DNA of 64,000 nt, taken from NCBI RefSeq assembly GCF_000023865.1, contig NC_013159.1, forward strand, positions 2,444,001 to 2,508,000, in the 5' to 3' direction. This document shows, in pieces, positions 16,478 through 23,673 of the stretch (position 1 is its first letter; each line of letters starts with the position of its first letter). Made by a program: the position numbers and the translations under genes. The notes under the pieces were generated by a model. The model saw only the letters and a list, made by a program, of their open reading frames with translations, had not been told where the DNA came from and made no database searches. This DNA comes from Saccharomonospora viridis DSM 43017 (lineage in GTDB: Bacteria; Actinomycetota; Actinomycetes; Mycobacteriales; Pseudonocardiaceae).

Positions 16478-17389
16478 TCACGGGGTCGCGTCCGCCGACT
16501 CTTCCCCTTGTGGGGAACGCCGGACCACGGCCACCGGGCACGGGGCATGGGTGAGGAGGGTCCGGCTCGTGGACCCCAGCAGCATGCCCTGGATACCCTC
16601 GCGCCCCCGACTGCCCACGACCACCAGCCACGCACGCTCGGCGTGGTCCAGCAGCATGCGGGCGGGCCGTCCCTTGACCACGACGGTCTCGACGGGGACC
16701 TCCGGATACCTGTCCCGCCACGGCCGTACCTGCTCGTCCAACGCGGTCCGCTCTTGCGTCTCGATCTCACCGAGGTCCACTCTCAACGGATGGTGGGACA
16801 CCAGGTCATCGAAGGAGACACCGCCCCACACGCGCACCACGACCAACTCCCCCCGCCGCGTGTGGGCCGTGTCGAAGGCGAACTCCAGGGCGGCCGTGCT
16901 CGGTGCCGAACCGTCCACGCCGACGACGATCCGCCCTTCGGCCGGCGGTGGCTCGTTCGGGCGAGGACCCCGCACCACGACGACGGGGGAGCGTCCGTGG
17001 GCGGCCAACGCCAAGGCCACCGATCCCACGAGCATTCCGGTGAAGCCGCCCAGCCCCCGGGAACCCAGCACCACCAAACGACATCGGCGCGACCGGTCGA
17101 TCAGCACGGTCACCGGCTCGTTCTCGACGAGCTCGGTCTCCACGGCGACCCCCGGAGCCGTCTCCTCCGCCGCCGCCCGCGCCTCCTTCAGCCACTGCTC
17201 CCCCTGATGCCGCATGCCTTCCCGCAGACGCGCGAACGTCGTCACGAAATCCGGATAGCCGTGACGTGGGACCTCGTAGGCGTGGACGAGCCGCACCGTC
17301 TCGTCCCGGCTCGCGGCCTCCGCGGCGGCCCAGCGGACCGCGTTGACGGCGGAGGGGGAGCCGTCCACCCCCACAACGATCGTGCCCAT
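16478..17389 (-). CDS. Universal stress protein, two tandem domains
   Basis: The 303-residue protein has two Usp domains. Domain 1 starts TIVVGVDGSPSAVNAVRWA and has GSRGLGGFTGMLVGS. Domain 2 starts IVVGVDGSAPSTAALEFA and ends with GSRGREGIQGMLLGST. Both keep the G-2x-G-9x-G-S ATP motif. ATG 17389 is chosen because GGAGGGAG precedes it at normal spacing. It lies 31 bases behind the next USP gene, so both should be read from the DevR-box promoter at 18387-18408. The architecture matches Rv2623 of the mycobacterial DevR regulon. Confidence 0.92.
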   Translation of the reverse strand: MGTIVVGVDGSPSAVNAVRWAAAEAASRDETVRLVHAYEVPRHGYPDFVTTFARLREGMRHQGEQWLKEARAAAEETAPGVAVETELVENEPVTVLIDRSRRCRLVVLGSRGLGGFTGMLVGSVALALAAHGRSPVVVVRGPRPNEPPPAEGRIVVGVDGSAPSTAALEFAFDTAHTRRGELVVVRVWGGVSFDDLVSHHPLRVDLGEIETQERTALDEQVRPWRDRYPEVPVETVVVKGRPARMLLDHAERAWLVVVGSRGREGIQGMLLGSTSRTLLTHAPCPVAVVRRSPQGEESADATP

Positions 17390-17420
17390 GGTCCTGTCTC
17401 CCTCCACCCGATACCGCCGC

Positions 17421-18323
17421 TCATCCGGACGTGTGGGCCCGGTCGGGCACGACGAGCACCGGACACGGCGCGGAACGCACCAACGCGTGACTCGTGGAAC
17501 CGAGCAACCTGCCGCTGAGTTCTCCGTGACCGGTCGTGCCGACCACCAGTAACCGCGCCGACTCGGCGTACTTCAGCAACGCGGACGTGGCACTGCCCTG
17601 CGTCACCACGGGTTCGACGGTCACTTCCGGATACCCCTGCCGCATATCCGCGAACCGCTCGGCGAGCGTGATCCGATCGGCGATCTCCCCCTCACGCCAA
17701 GCACCGCGACTTCGTTGCCGAAGTCGCTGTCGGGTGGACGAGTCCTCGGCGTGGACGGCCACGAGAACGGCGTCGAGAACGGCCGCCTCCTCGAACGCCA
17801 CGAGCATCGCCTCCGCGCTCGCCGACGAACCGTCCACACCGACCACGACCGGACCGTGTTGCGGTGGTTCGGCATCCTCGCCACTCCACCGCACCACCGC
17901 CACCGGGCACGCGGCGTGCGGCAGCAACGCCATGGCCGTCGACGCGGACGTCCCCGTCTCCCCCACGGGACGGTCCCCACCGACCACCACACGAAAAGCA
18001 TCCCGCGCACGCTCGCGCAACACCGAGGAGACCTCGCCGACGACGAGTTCGGTTCCGACCTCGGTGTGATGGTGGTCGACGGTCGTCCGCTCCGCCACGG
18101 CGCGTGCCCGATCGAGCCACTCCCGCCCCTCCGTCTCCAATTCCACGAAACGGTCCGCCCGTAATCCGATCCCGGTGCCATACGGCGTGGGCGGGTCCAA
18201 CACGGACGTGAGCAGCAATGGCCGGTGCCAGCGCACCGCGGTCTGGGCGGCCCATGCCGTGGCCCGGAGCGCCGACGTCGAACCATCCACCCCCACGACG
18301 ACGTTCGCATCCTCACCCGTCAT
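17421..18323 (-). CDS. Universal stress protein, two tandem domains, first domain degenerate
   Basis: The 300-residue protein has VVVGVDGSTSALRATAWAA at the N-terminus and a second domain from about residue 150 (VVVGVDGSSASAEAMLVA). The C-terminal ATP loop GTTGHGELSGRLLGST is intact. In domain 1 the loop is VVGGDRPVGETGTSAST, which breaks the G-2x-G-9x-G pattern, so probably only domain 2 binds ATP. GGGGAGCAGCCG precedes the ATG. It is divergent from the GAPDH-like gene and shares its overlapping DevR-box pair. Confidence 0.9.
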   Translation of the reverse strand: MTGEDANVVVGVDGSTSALRATAWAAQTAVRWHRPLLLTSVLDPPTPYGTGIGLRADRFVELETEGREWLDRARAVAERTTVDHHHTEVGTELVVGEVSSVLRERARDAFRVVVGGDRPVGETGTSASTAMALLPHAACPVAVVRWSGEDAEPPQHGPVVVGVDGSSASAEAMLVAFEEAAVLDAVLVAVHAEDSSTRQRLRQRSRGAWREGEIADRITLAERFADMRQGYPEVTVEPVVTQGSATSALLKYAESARLLVVGTTGHGELSGRLLGSTSHALVRSAPCPVLVVPDRAHTSG

Positions 18324-18386
18324 CGGCTGCTCCCCTCCAGGACGACCTCCGTTGACCAGGGTGACGGGAAGACGGCTCGACCGCAG

Positions 18387-18408
18387 GGGACGAAAGGCCC
18401 TTCGACCC
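18387..18408. promoter_or_regulatory. Two overlapping DevR-box-like sites between divergent USP and GAPDH-like genes
   Basis: Plus-strand GGGACGAAAGGCCC (18387-18400) and minus-strand GGGTCGAAGGGCCT (18395-18408) overlap by six bases. Both match the GGGWCNNNNGGCCY pattern well. The pair lies 64 bases from the USP ATG and 63 from the GAPDH-like TTG, so it could serve both directions. This is the most convincing DevR site pair in the window. Confidence 0.65.
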
Positions 18409-18470
18409 TGCCGCGTCGTCTCCGGACCCGGCCACCATCGGGATATGTCGCGAACGACGAGGGGCCCGAT

Positions 18471-19481
18471 TTGACCCTGGTACTGGGCATCAACGGATTC
18501 GGTCGGGTGGGCAGGGCGTTGCTGCGGTGTGTCCTCGCCCGTGAGGGCACCTCCGATGTGGAGGTCGGGGCCGTGAACGATCCCGCCGACCCGCAGACGC
18601 TGGCGTACCTGCTGCAGCACGACTCCACGTACGGCACGTTGGAACATCCGGTACAGGTCCGTGGTCGCACCTTGTGCGTGGGTGACCACCGGATCCGTCT
18701 CACCGCGAAAAAGCGACCGGGCGAGGTGGACTGGAGCGACTCCGGGGCCGGCGTGGTGGTGGAGACGAGCGTGCCCGCCTCCGCTCGGCAGAACGCCGCC
18801 GCCCACCTCGACGCGGGTGCCGGCAAAGTGATCGTCGCGGCGTTCCACCCGGATGCCGACGCCACCATCGCGGTCGGCGTCAACGACGACGACTACGACG
18901 CCACCACCCATCACGTGTTGTCGGCCGCGTCCGGCGCTGCGCATTGTGTAGCACCGATGCTGCTCGTCCTGCACCAGGCGTTCGGTCTCCGCAGCGGGAT
19001 CTTGACGAACATCCACAGCTACACCACCGAACAGGCGCTGTTGGACCAACCGCACCGGGACCTACGCCGGTCTCGATCCGCGGCGGTGAACATCGTGCCG
19101 ACGACCACGGGTCTGTCCCGTTCGATTGGTGCGCTGCTGCCCGAACTGGCGGGCGCGACGGAGGCCGTGGCCGTGCGCATCCCGGTGGAGAACGGTTCGT
19201 TGGTCGATCTGACCGTCACGGTGGGATGTTCCGTGACGCCGGGTCAAGTGAACCGTGTGTTCAGCGAGGCCGCCGACGGGTGGCTGAACCCCCACCTGCG
19301 GTACATCGACGGACCACTCGTGTCGCGGGACATCGTGGGTTCCTCCGCGTCGTGCGTGTTCGACGCGGAACTCACCACCACGTGCGCCGACCTCGTGAAG
19401 GTGTTCGGTTGGTACGACAACGAGTGGGGCTACGCGAATCGCCTGCTCGACCTCGCCGAGCTGATCAACCCGGGCGGTTGA
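18471..19481 (+). CDS. Glyceraldehyde-3-phosphate dehydrogenase paralogue lacking the catalytic cysteine
   Basis: The 336-residue protein has the class I GAPDH fold: INGFGRVGR at the N-terminus, NIHSYTTEQ with the active-site His, and WYDNEWGYANRL near the C-terminus. The catalytic SxxSCTTNC motif reads SAASGAAHC: the nucleophilic Cys is Gly at about residue 155, while the second Cys (about 159) remains. It therefore should not catalyse normal phosphorylating oxidation. The start is taken as TTG 18471 after GAGGGGCCC. It heads an apparent operon with an M50 protease and a USP and has DevR boxes upstream. A moonlighting or NAD-sensing role is possible. Confidence 0.88.
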   Translation: MTLVLGINGFGRVGRALLRCVLAREGTSDVEVGAVNDPADPQTLAYLLQHDSTYGTLEHPVQVRGRTLCVGDHRIRLTAKKRPGEVDWSDSGAGVVVETSVPASARQNAAAHLDAGAGKVIVAAFHPDADATIAVGVNDDDYDATTHHVLSAASGAAHCVAPMLLVLHQAFGLRSGILTNIHSYTTEQALLDQPHRDLRRSRSAAVNIVPTTTGLSRSIGALLPELAGATEAVAVRIPVENGSLVDLTVTVGCSVTPGQVNRVFSEAADGWLNPHLRYIDGPLVSRDIVGSSASCVFDAELTTTCADLVKVFGWYDNEWGYANRLLDLAELINPGG

Positions 19482-19482
19482 T

Positions 19483-20217
19483 ATGTGGCGTTCCTCCTTC
19501 TTGCTGGGCCGGATCGGCGACATACGCCTGGAACTGCGGCTCTCCGCCGTCGTCGGCGTCGCGGTCTTGACGACGATCCTGGCGCTGAAGCTACTGCCGG
19601 TGACGGCCCCGGACGAACCTTCGGTGCGGTACTGGTTCGGTGGGCTGGCCGTCGCGCTCGCCTTCCTCGCCTCGGTGGTGGTGCACGAACTGGCCCATGC
19701 GTTCGTCGCACGGCGCCACGGGGTGCCCACCCGCCGCGTGGTCCTGTGGCTGTTCGGCGGCGCGGCGGAACAAACGGCAGCCCCGGCGAACCCCCGGGCC
19801 GAGGCCATGATCGCCGTGTCGGGTCCCGCCACCAGTGTCGTCCTCGGCCTGATCTGTTGGGCGTCGGCGTTGCTCGTCGACCCGCTACTGCCTTCCGTAC
19901 CGCTCGTGTCACTGCTCTGGCTCGGTACGGCCAACTTCGTGTTCGCCGGGGTGGCCCTGTTACCGGGCACGCCGTTGGACGGTGGTCGACTCGTGCGGGC
20001 CCTGGTGTGGGCGCGTACGAACGACCGAGGACATGCCGACCGAGTGGCAAGGCGGTGCGGGAAAGTGCTCGGCACGGCATTGATCGCGGTCGGGACGGCG
20101 GAGGTGTTCTTGTTCGGACAGTTCGTGGGCATCTGGTTGGCGATCCTCGGCTGGGCCCTGTCCGGCGTGGCCACCGCCGAGCGTCTCCACCCGGGTACCG
20201 ACACGGTCACACCGTGA
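19483..20217 (+). CDS. M50 site-2-type membrane metalloprotease (Rip3-like)
   Basis: The 244-residue protein has about six hydrophobic segments. The zinc motif HELAH lies near residue 67 and the second metal motif TPLDGGRLVRA near residue 165, the typical M50 pair around the membrane active site. The SGPATSVVLG segment lies between them. No C-terminal CBS pair is seen. It begins one base after the GAPDH-like stop, so the two are coupled. The closest functional parallel is mycobacterial Rv2625c (Rip3), a DevR-regulon protease next to USP genes. Likely substrates are membrane-anchored regulators; none is identified here. Confidence 0.9.
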   Translation: MWRSSFLLGRIGDIRLELRLSAVVGVAVLTTILALKLLPVTAPDEPSVRYWFGGLAVALAFLASVVVHELAHAFVARRHGVPTRRVVLWLFGGAAEQTAAPANPRAEAMIAVSGPATSVVLGLICWASALLVDPLLPSVPLVSLLWLGTANFVFAGVALLPGTPLDGGRLVRALVWARTNDRGHADRVARRCGKVLGTALIAVGTAEVFLFGQFVGIWLAILGWALSGVATAERLHPGTDTVTP

Positions 20218-20291
20218 GTCCCCTCCCCCGTAACGGGGCATTCGACGACAAACCGGGTTGGGGCCGGGACGCGGAGACGACGGGAGTTCCC

Positions 20292-21239
20292 ATGACCGAT
20301 TCTCACAGCGGCGACGCACCGATCGTGGTCGGCGTGGACGACACCGAGGCGGCGATGAAAGCGGCCCGGTGGGCCGCCCTTGCGGCCGCGCAGCGGGAAG
20401 CGCCGTTACACCTGCTGCACGCTTCCGGATTCAGCGATCCGTACATCATCGGCTTCACCGTGCCACCACCGGAGGCGTTCAAGGAAGAGCTGCGGGAGCA
20501 GAAGCACCAGGCACTGCACACCGCGGAAGCCATCGCCGAGGAGGTCGGCGTCTCGCAGGTGGTGGCACGGTTCGAGGCCGACGCCGCCATCCCGTGTCTG
20601 CTGCGCGCCTCCCGCACGGCACGCATGGTCGTGCTCGGCTCATCGGGGCGCACCAAGCTGACGGGGCTCCTCGTCGGCTCCACCACGCTGGCGCTGGTCT
20701 CGCACGCCCACTGCCCCGTGGTCTCGGTGCGCGGTGACCATCCCGACGCCTTCACCGACGACACGCGCCCCGTCGTGGTGGGCGTGGACGGCAGTGAGCT
20801 CAGCGATCAGGCCGTCGGACACGCCTTCGAGGAGGCCTCGTTGCGCAACGTCGACCTGATCGCCGTCCACACCTGGAGCGACACCGACACCGCGCTGTTC
20901 AAGGACCAGCAGCTGTACTACAACTGGGAGCCCATCCACGACTACGAGAGCCGGCTGCTCACCGAACACCTGGCGTCCTGGGAGGAACAGCATCCCGAAG
21001 TGCGGGTCCGGCGCGAAGTGGTGAGGGACCGTCCGCGTGACGAATTGCTGGAGCGCAGCCGGTCGGCACAGTTGCTGGTGGTGGGGAGCAGGGGCCGCGG
21101 CGGTTTCCGCGGCATGCTCCTGGGCTCCACCAGCCAGGCACTCATCCAGCACGCGGCCTGTCCGGTCATGATCGTGCGGCCGGGGAAGAGGGCCCACCAC
21201 CTGCCCCGGCTGCACCGGGAGGGCGCGGGTCGCTCGTGA
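20292..21239 (+). CDS. Universal stress protein, two tandem domains
   Basis: The 315-residue protein has two intact Usp domains with ATP loops GSSGRTKLTGLLVGST (about residue 115) and GSRGRGGFRGMLLGST (about 270). It follows the M50 protease by 74 bases and is probably in the same transcript. The gap contains GGGGCATTCGACGA, a weak DevR-like 14-mer, so it may also have its own promoter. Its C-terminal domain closely resembles that of the USP at 45.6-46.6 kb, which suggests a shared recent origin. Confidence 0.92.
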   Translation: MTDSHSGDAPIVVGVDDTEAAMKAARWAALAAAQREAPLHLLHASGFSDPYIIGFTVPPPEAFKEELREQKHQALHTAEAIAEEVGVSQVVARFEADAAIPCLLRASRTARMVVLGSSGRTKLTGLLVGSTTLALVSHAHCPVVSVRGDHPDAFTDDTRPVVVGVDGSELSDQAVGHAFEEASLRNVDLIAVHTWSDTDTALFKDQQLYYNWEPIHDYESRLLTEHLASWEEQHPEVRVRREVVRDRPRDELLERSRSAQLLVVGSRGRGGFRGMLLGSTSQALIQHAACPVMIVRPGKRAHHLPRLHREGAGRS

Positions 21240-21276
21240 GGCCGACAGCGAACCACAGCCGGCTGACGTCCCCGGG

Positions 21277-22263
21277 TCACCGAGGCACCAGCAGCACCCA
21301 GACCGGCCCCTCGGCCAGCGGTAACGGCTGCCCGGACCCGGTGGTGAACTGAGTGCCGTCCTCCGGCGAGGGTCGCGACCACGTGCCCTCGAAGGCCCGG
21401 CCGTCACGGAGGACCGTCGCCGGTCCCGTACCGACGGTCCGCACGACGGGCGACGGGGCACCGGCCGCATCGCGCACCCCTTCGTTCGCGGCGATGTCCA
21501 CCCGCTGCACGACCACCGTGGCGGCACTCACCGGACCGGCTCCGGCCGAGGTCATTGGAGTGCCGTCCAGCAGGACCTGCCAACGCCGCGATTCCGGGGA
21601 CCAGGTGAAGCCGTACCGTTCGTGCTGGTAGGCCACCGTGTGCTCGGCGATCGGCCGCCCACCCGGGGGTGTGTCGCCACGTGGCAGCACCTGCTCGGGT
21701 CCCGGCCCGTCGACCCGGGGCAGCAGGGGGAGGCGCGCGTACAGGTTGTGCGGCGAGGGCCGACCCGGTTCGCGGTAGAACGCGTCGGGGTAGTCACTGT
21801 GCCGCACGAGTCGGACCTCCGATTCGGCCAGCACGGGCTCGATCTCGGGCGCGGCTCCGGAGAACACCAGTGAGGGGTTCCCGTACTGGGCCAGCAGTTC
21901 GACATCGGTCTCCCGCGCACTGCGCACGGGTCCGGCGACGTCGGGCAGTTCCGACGAGTACACGACCGCCAGCCGGGTGTATCCACCCTCGACCGGTTCG
22001 ACGTAGACGACATCGGCGATGTCCAGGCCGGTTTGCGGGCGCGCCGATCTCACGTTGTCGATCTTCACGACGGTGATGGGGACCGAACCGGCCGGTGGTT
22101 CCGATGGGACGTCGGACCGTGCCGTGCCGGGTGGGGGCCGCGATGTCGACGTGGACCGTTCCGAATCCCCGTCGGACGTCACCACCCAGGTGATGGCGAC
22201 CAGCGCGGCACAGAGTGCCACGGCGAGAACCGCCCACAGTCCACGGCGTGGTCGAGTCGGCAC
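21277..22263 (-). CDS. DUF3048 (YerB-like) secreted or membrane-anchored protein
   Basis: The 328-residue protein has an N-terminal hydrophobic segment (about residues 9-29) followed by a Ser/Pro/Thr-rich linker to about 60. The DUF3048 signature segments follow: VVKIDNVRSARPQTGLDIADVVYVEPVEGG starts near residue 64, then a central GPVRSARETD and a C-terminal GPVWVLLVP. There is no lipobox Cys, so it is probably anchored by an uncleaved signal. Function is unknown; the Bacillus homologue YerB is uncharacterised. The GTG start has GAGGAGG nine bases upstream. It is divergent from hspX and could share the DevR box between them. Confidence 0.82.
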   Translation of the reverse strand: MPTRPRRGLWAVLAVALCAALVAITWVVTSDGDSERSTSTSRPPPGTARSDVPSEPPAGSVPITVVKIDNVRSARPQTGLDIADVVYVEPVEGGYTRLAVVYSSELPDVAGPVRSARETDVELLAQYGNPSLVFSGAAPEIEPVLAESEVRLVRHSDYPDAFYREPGRPSPHNLYARLPLLPRVDGPGPEQVLPRGDTPPGGRPIAEHTVAYQHERYGFTWSPESRRWQVLLDGTPMTSAGAGPVSAATVVVQRVDIAANEGVRDAAGAPSPVVRTVGTGPATVLRDGRAFEGTWSRPSPEDGTQFTTGSGQPLPLAEGPVWVLLVPR

Positions 22264-22425
22264 TCCGAATCACCTCCTCGACACCCTCGGCGGACAAGGA
22301 GAAGAACGTCGTCCGATCACTTCAACAGGAACCTGCCCGTCGTGGCAGACCCGAACGGACGCCGCCGCGAGCGTCGGAATGGAGTACGTGTCCTCAGGGT
22401 CTCGGGTGTGTCGGGCCTCGCCGAA

Positions 22426-22439
22426 GGGACTTAAGTCAA
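22426..22439. promoter_or_regulatory. DevR-box-like site before hspX
   Basis: GGGACTTAAGTCAA with flanks CGAA and CGA matches 12 of 14 positions of the palindromic DevR box GGGACTWWAGTCCC. It lies 89 bases before the hspX ATG, between it and the divergent DUF3048 gene. Confidence 0.65.
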
Positions 22440-22528
22440 CGACATGGTGTGCGGAAGGCCCTCGCCGGGAACACCGGAAGTGGATGTCATGGAGGCAAGG
22501 TCAGACAGTCGTTGAGAAAGGAACTCCT

Positions 22529-22957
22529 ATGAGCCTGCCGACCCGACCCTTTGGTCGCTCTATGCTTCCCGACTTCCGCGACCTGTTCGACATGCTGCCC
22601 AGCCTGAGCAGCCTGCGTCCGGCGATGGACATACACAGCATCCGGATCGAGGACAAGCTCGAGGGCGACACCTACATCATCCGGGCCGAACTGCCGGGGA
22701 TCAACGTGGACGAGGACCTCGACATCAGCGTCCAGAACAATCTGTTGACCATCGAGGCGCAACGTTCCGAGGAACAGACGGAGAACGGCCGCTCCGAGTT
22801 CCGCTACGGCTCCTTCGTCCGCACCGTGGCCTTGCCCGAAGGTGCGCAGGAGGACAGCATCGACGCCTCCTACGAGGACGGCATCCTCACCATACGGGTG
22901 AAGTTGAGCAAGCCCGAGGAGAAGAAGGCCCGGCAGATCCCGGTGCGACACGGCTGA
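22529..22957 (+). CDS. hspX: HspX/Acr-type small heat-shock protein (alpha-crystallin, Hsp20)
   Basis: The 142-residue protein matches mycobacterial HspX (144 residues) in length and motif order: a Phe-rich N-terminus (DFRDLFDMLPSLSSLRP), a crystallin domain from about residue 45 with RAELPGINVDEDLDI, GRSEFRYGSFVRTVALPEGA, and GILTIRV at the end of the domain. It is an ATP-independent chaperone that holds unfolding proteins and is the classic DevR-induced dormancy protein. AAAGGA precedes the ATG. The upstream DevR box supports the same regulation here. Two hairpins downstream terminate the transcript. Confidence 0.95.
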   Translation: MSLPTRPFGRSMLPDFRDLFDMLPSLSSLRPAMDIHSIRIEDKLEGDTYIIRAELPGINVDEDLDISVQNNLLTIEAQRSEEQTENGRSEFRYGSFVRTVALPEGAQEDSIDASYEDGILTIRVKLSKPEEKKARQIPVRHG

Positions 22958-23059
22958 CAACCAAGTCACGGCCGAGTGGGAGATGCCCCTTCACCACATC
23001 GTCCACTCGGTCCCGTCCGATCGGTCTCACCGTCGGACCTCGGGGGAGCGCGCAGCGGG

Positions 23060-23093
23060 CCGGAAGGCATACACCGTCGGCTGTGCCTTCCGG
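23060..23093 (+). terminator. Hairpin terminator after hspX
   Basis: A 10-bp perfect stem (CCGGAAGGCA / TGCCTTCCGG) with a 14-base loop is followed by GTCTTTCCG. It lies about 100 bases after the hspX stop. Confidence 0.6.
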
Positions 23094-23153
23094 GTCTTTC
23101 CGCTCCTTTCCGCTCCCTTCTCCTTCGCGTTCCCCCCGAGGTCCCGGTGAGGA

Positions 23154-23176
23154 GGGGGAGCGGTTCACGCTCCCCC
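23154..23176 (+). terminator. Second hairpin terminator after hspX
   Basis: GGGGGAGCG / CGCTCCCCC is a perfect 9-bp stem with a 5-base loop, followed by TTCTTCTTG. This is the clearest intrinsic terminator of the region. Confidence 0.75.
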
Positions 23177-23439
23177 TTCTTCTTGAGCCGGTGTCACCAC
23201 CGAACACCCCCCCGGTCGGAAGGCCCCCGCTGGACACGTGTCCGGATGAGCGCTGTCCACGACGGATTCCTCATCCGTATCCGCGAGTCGTGCGTGGTTC
23301 GTCCGATCCATCACGACACAGGCGACACAGCCACCCCCACCTCGAACATCCGGCCTCCCCGGTGGTTCCGTTCCCCGGATCGGTCGCTCGGTCTTCGCAC
23401 CCCCTCCCGTTCCCGAAAGGCGAACCCTCAGCCACCCGC

Positions 23440-23455
23440 GTATAGGGCGTTATAC
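23440..23455. repeat. AT-rich palindrome upstream of the patatin-like gene
   Basis: GTATA-N6-TATAC is a perfect 5+5 inverted repeat in otherwise GC-rich DNA, about 220 bases before the patatin-like ATG. It could be a -10-like element or a regulator site. Confidence 0.4.
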
Positions 23456-23616
23456 ATACGGTGGGGCACGGTCGTTGTCGTCCCCCACCGGTCCCGAGTG
23501 GCGCTACCCCTCGTTCGGCTGTGTTCCGGCTCGGGGCCGGAGTGAGACGATCCGGGCACACCGGTGACGACGACGCCACTCGCGTGATCGACACTGGAGA
23601 GACGAACCGAGGACAG

Positions 23617-23644
23617 CGACGTTTGAGACACGACGTTTGAGACA
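23617..23644. repeat. Perfect 14-bp tandem direct repeat before the patatin-like gene
   Basis: CGACGTTTGAGACA occurs twice back to back, ending 29 bases before the ATG. The position suggests a regulator-binding site or a 5'-UTR element. No known family site is recognised. Confidence 0.85.
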
Positions 23645-23673
23645 ACTGAAACGACCACTGGGGGTGGCAGATC

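Larger units (their letters stand above)
22958..23673. other. Gene-free 716-base region between hspX and the patatin-like gene
   Basis: It holds two hairpin terminators (23060-23093 and 23154-23176), a pyrimidine-rich stretch, a small AT-rich palindrome (23440-23455) and a 14-bp tandem direct repeat (23617-23644) just before the next gene. Open frames here have no ribosome site or family resemblance. Confidence 0.6.
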
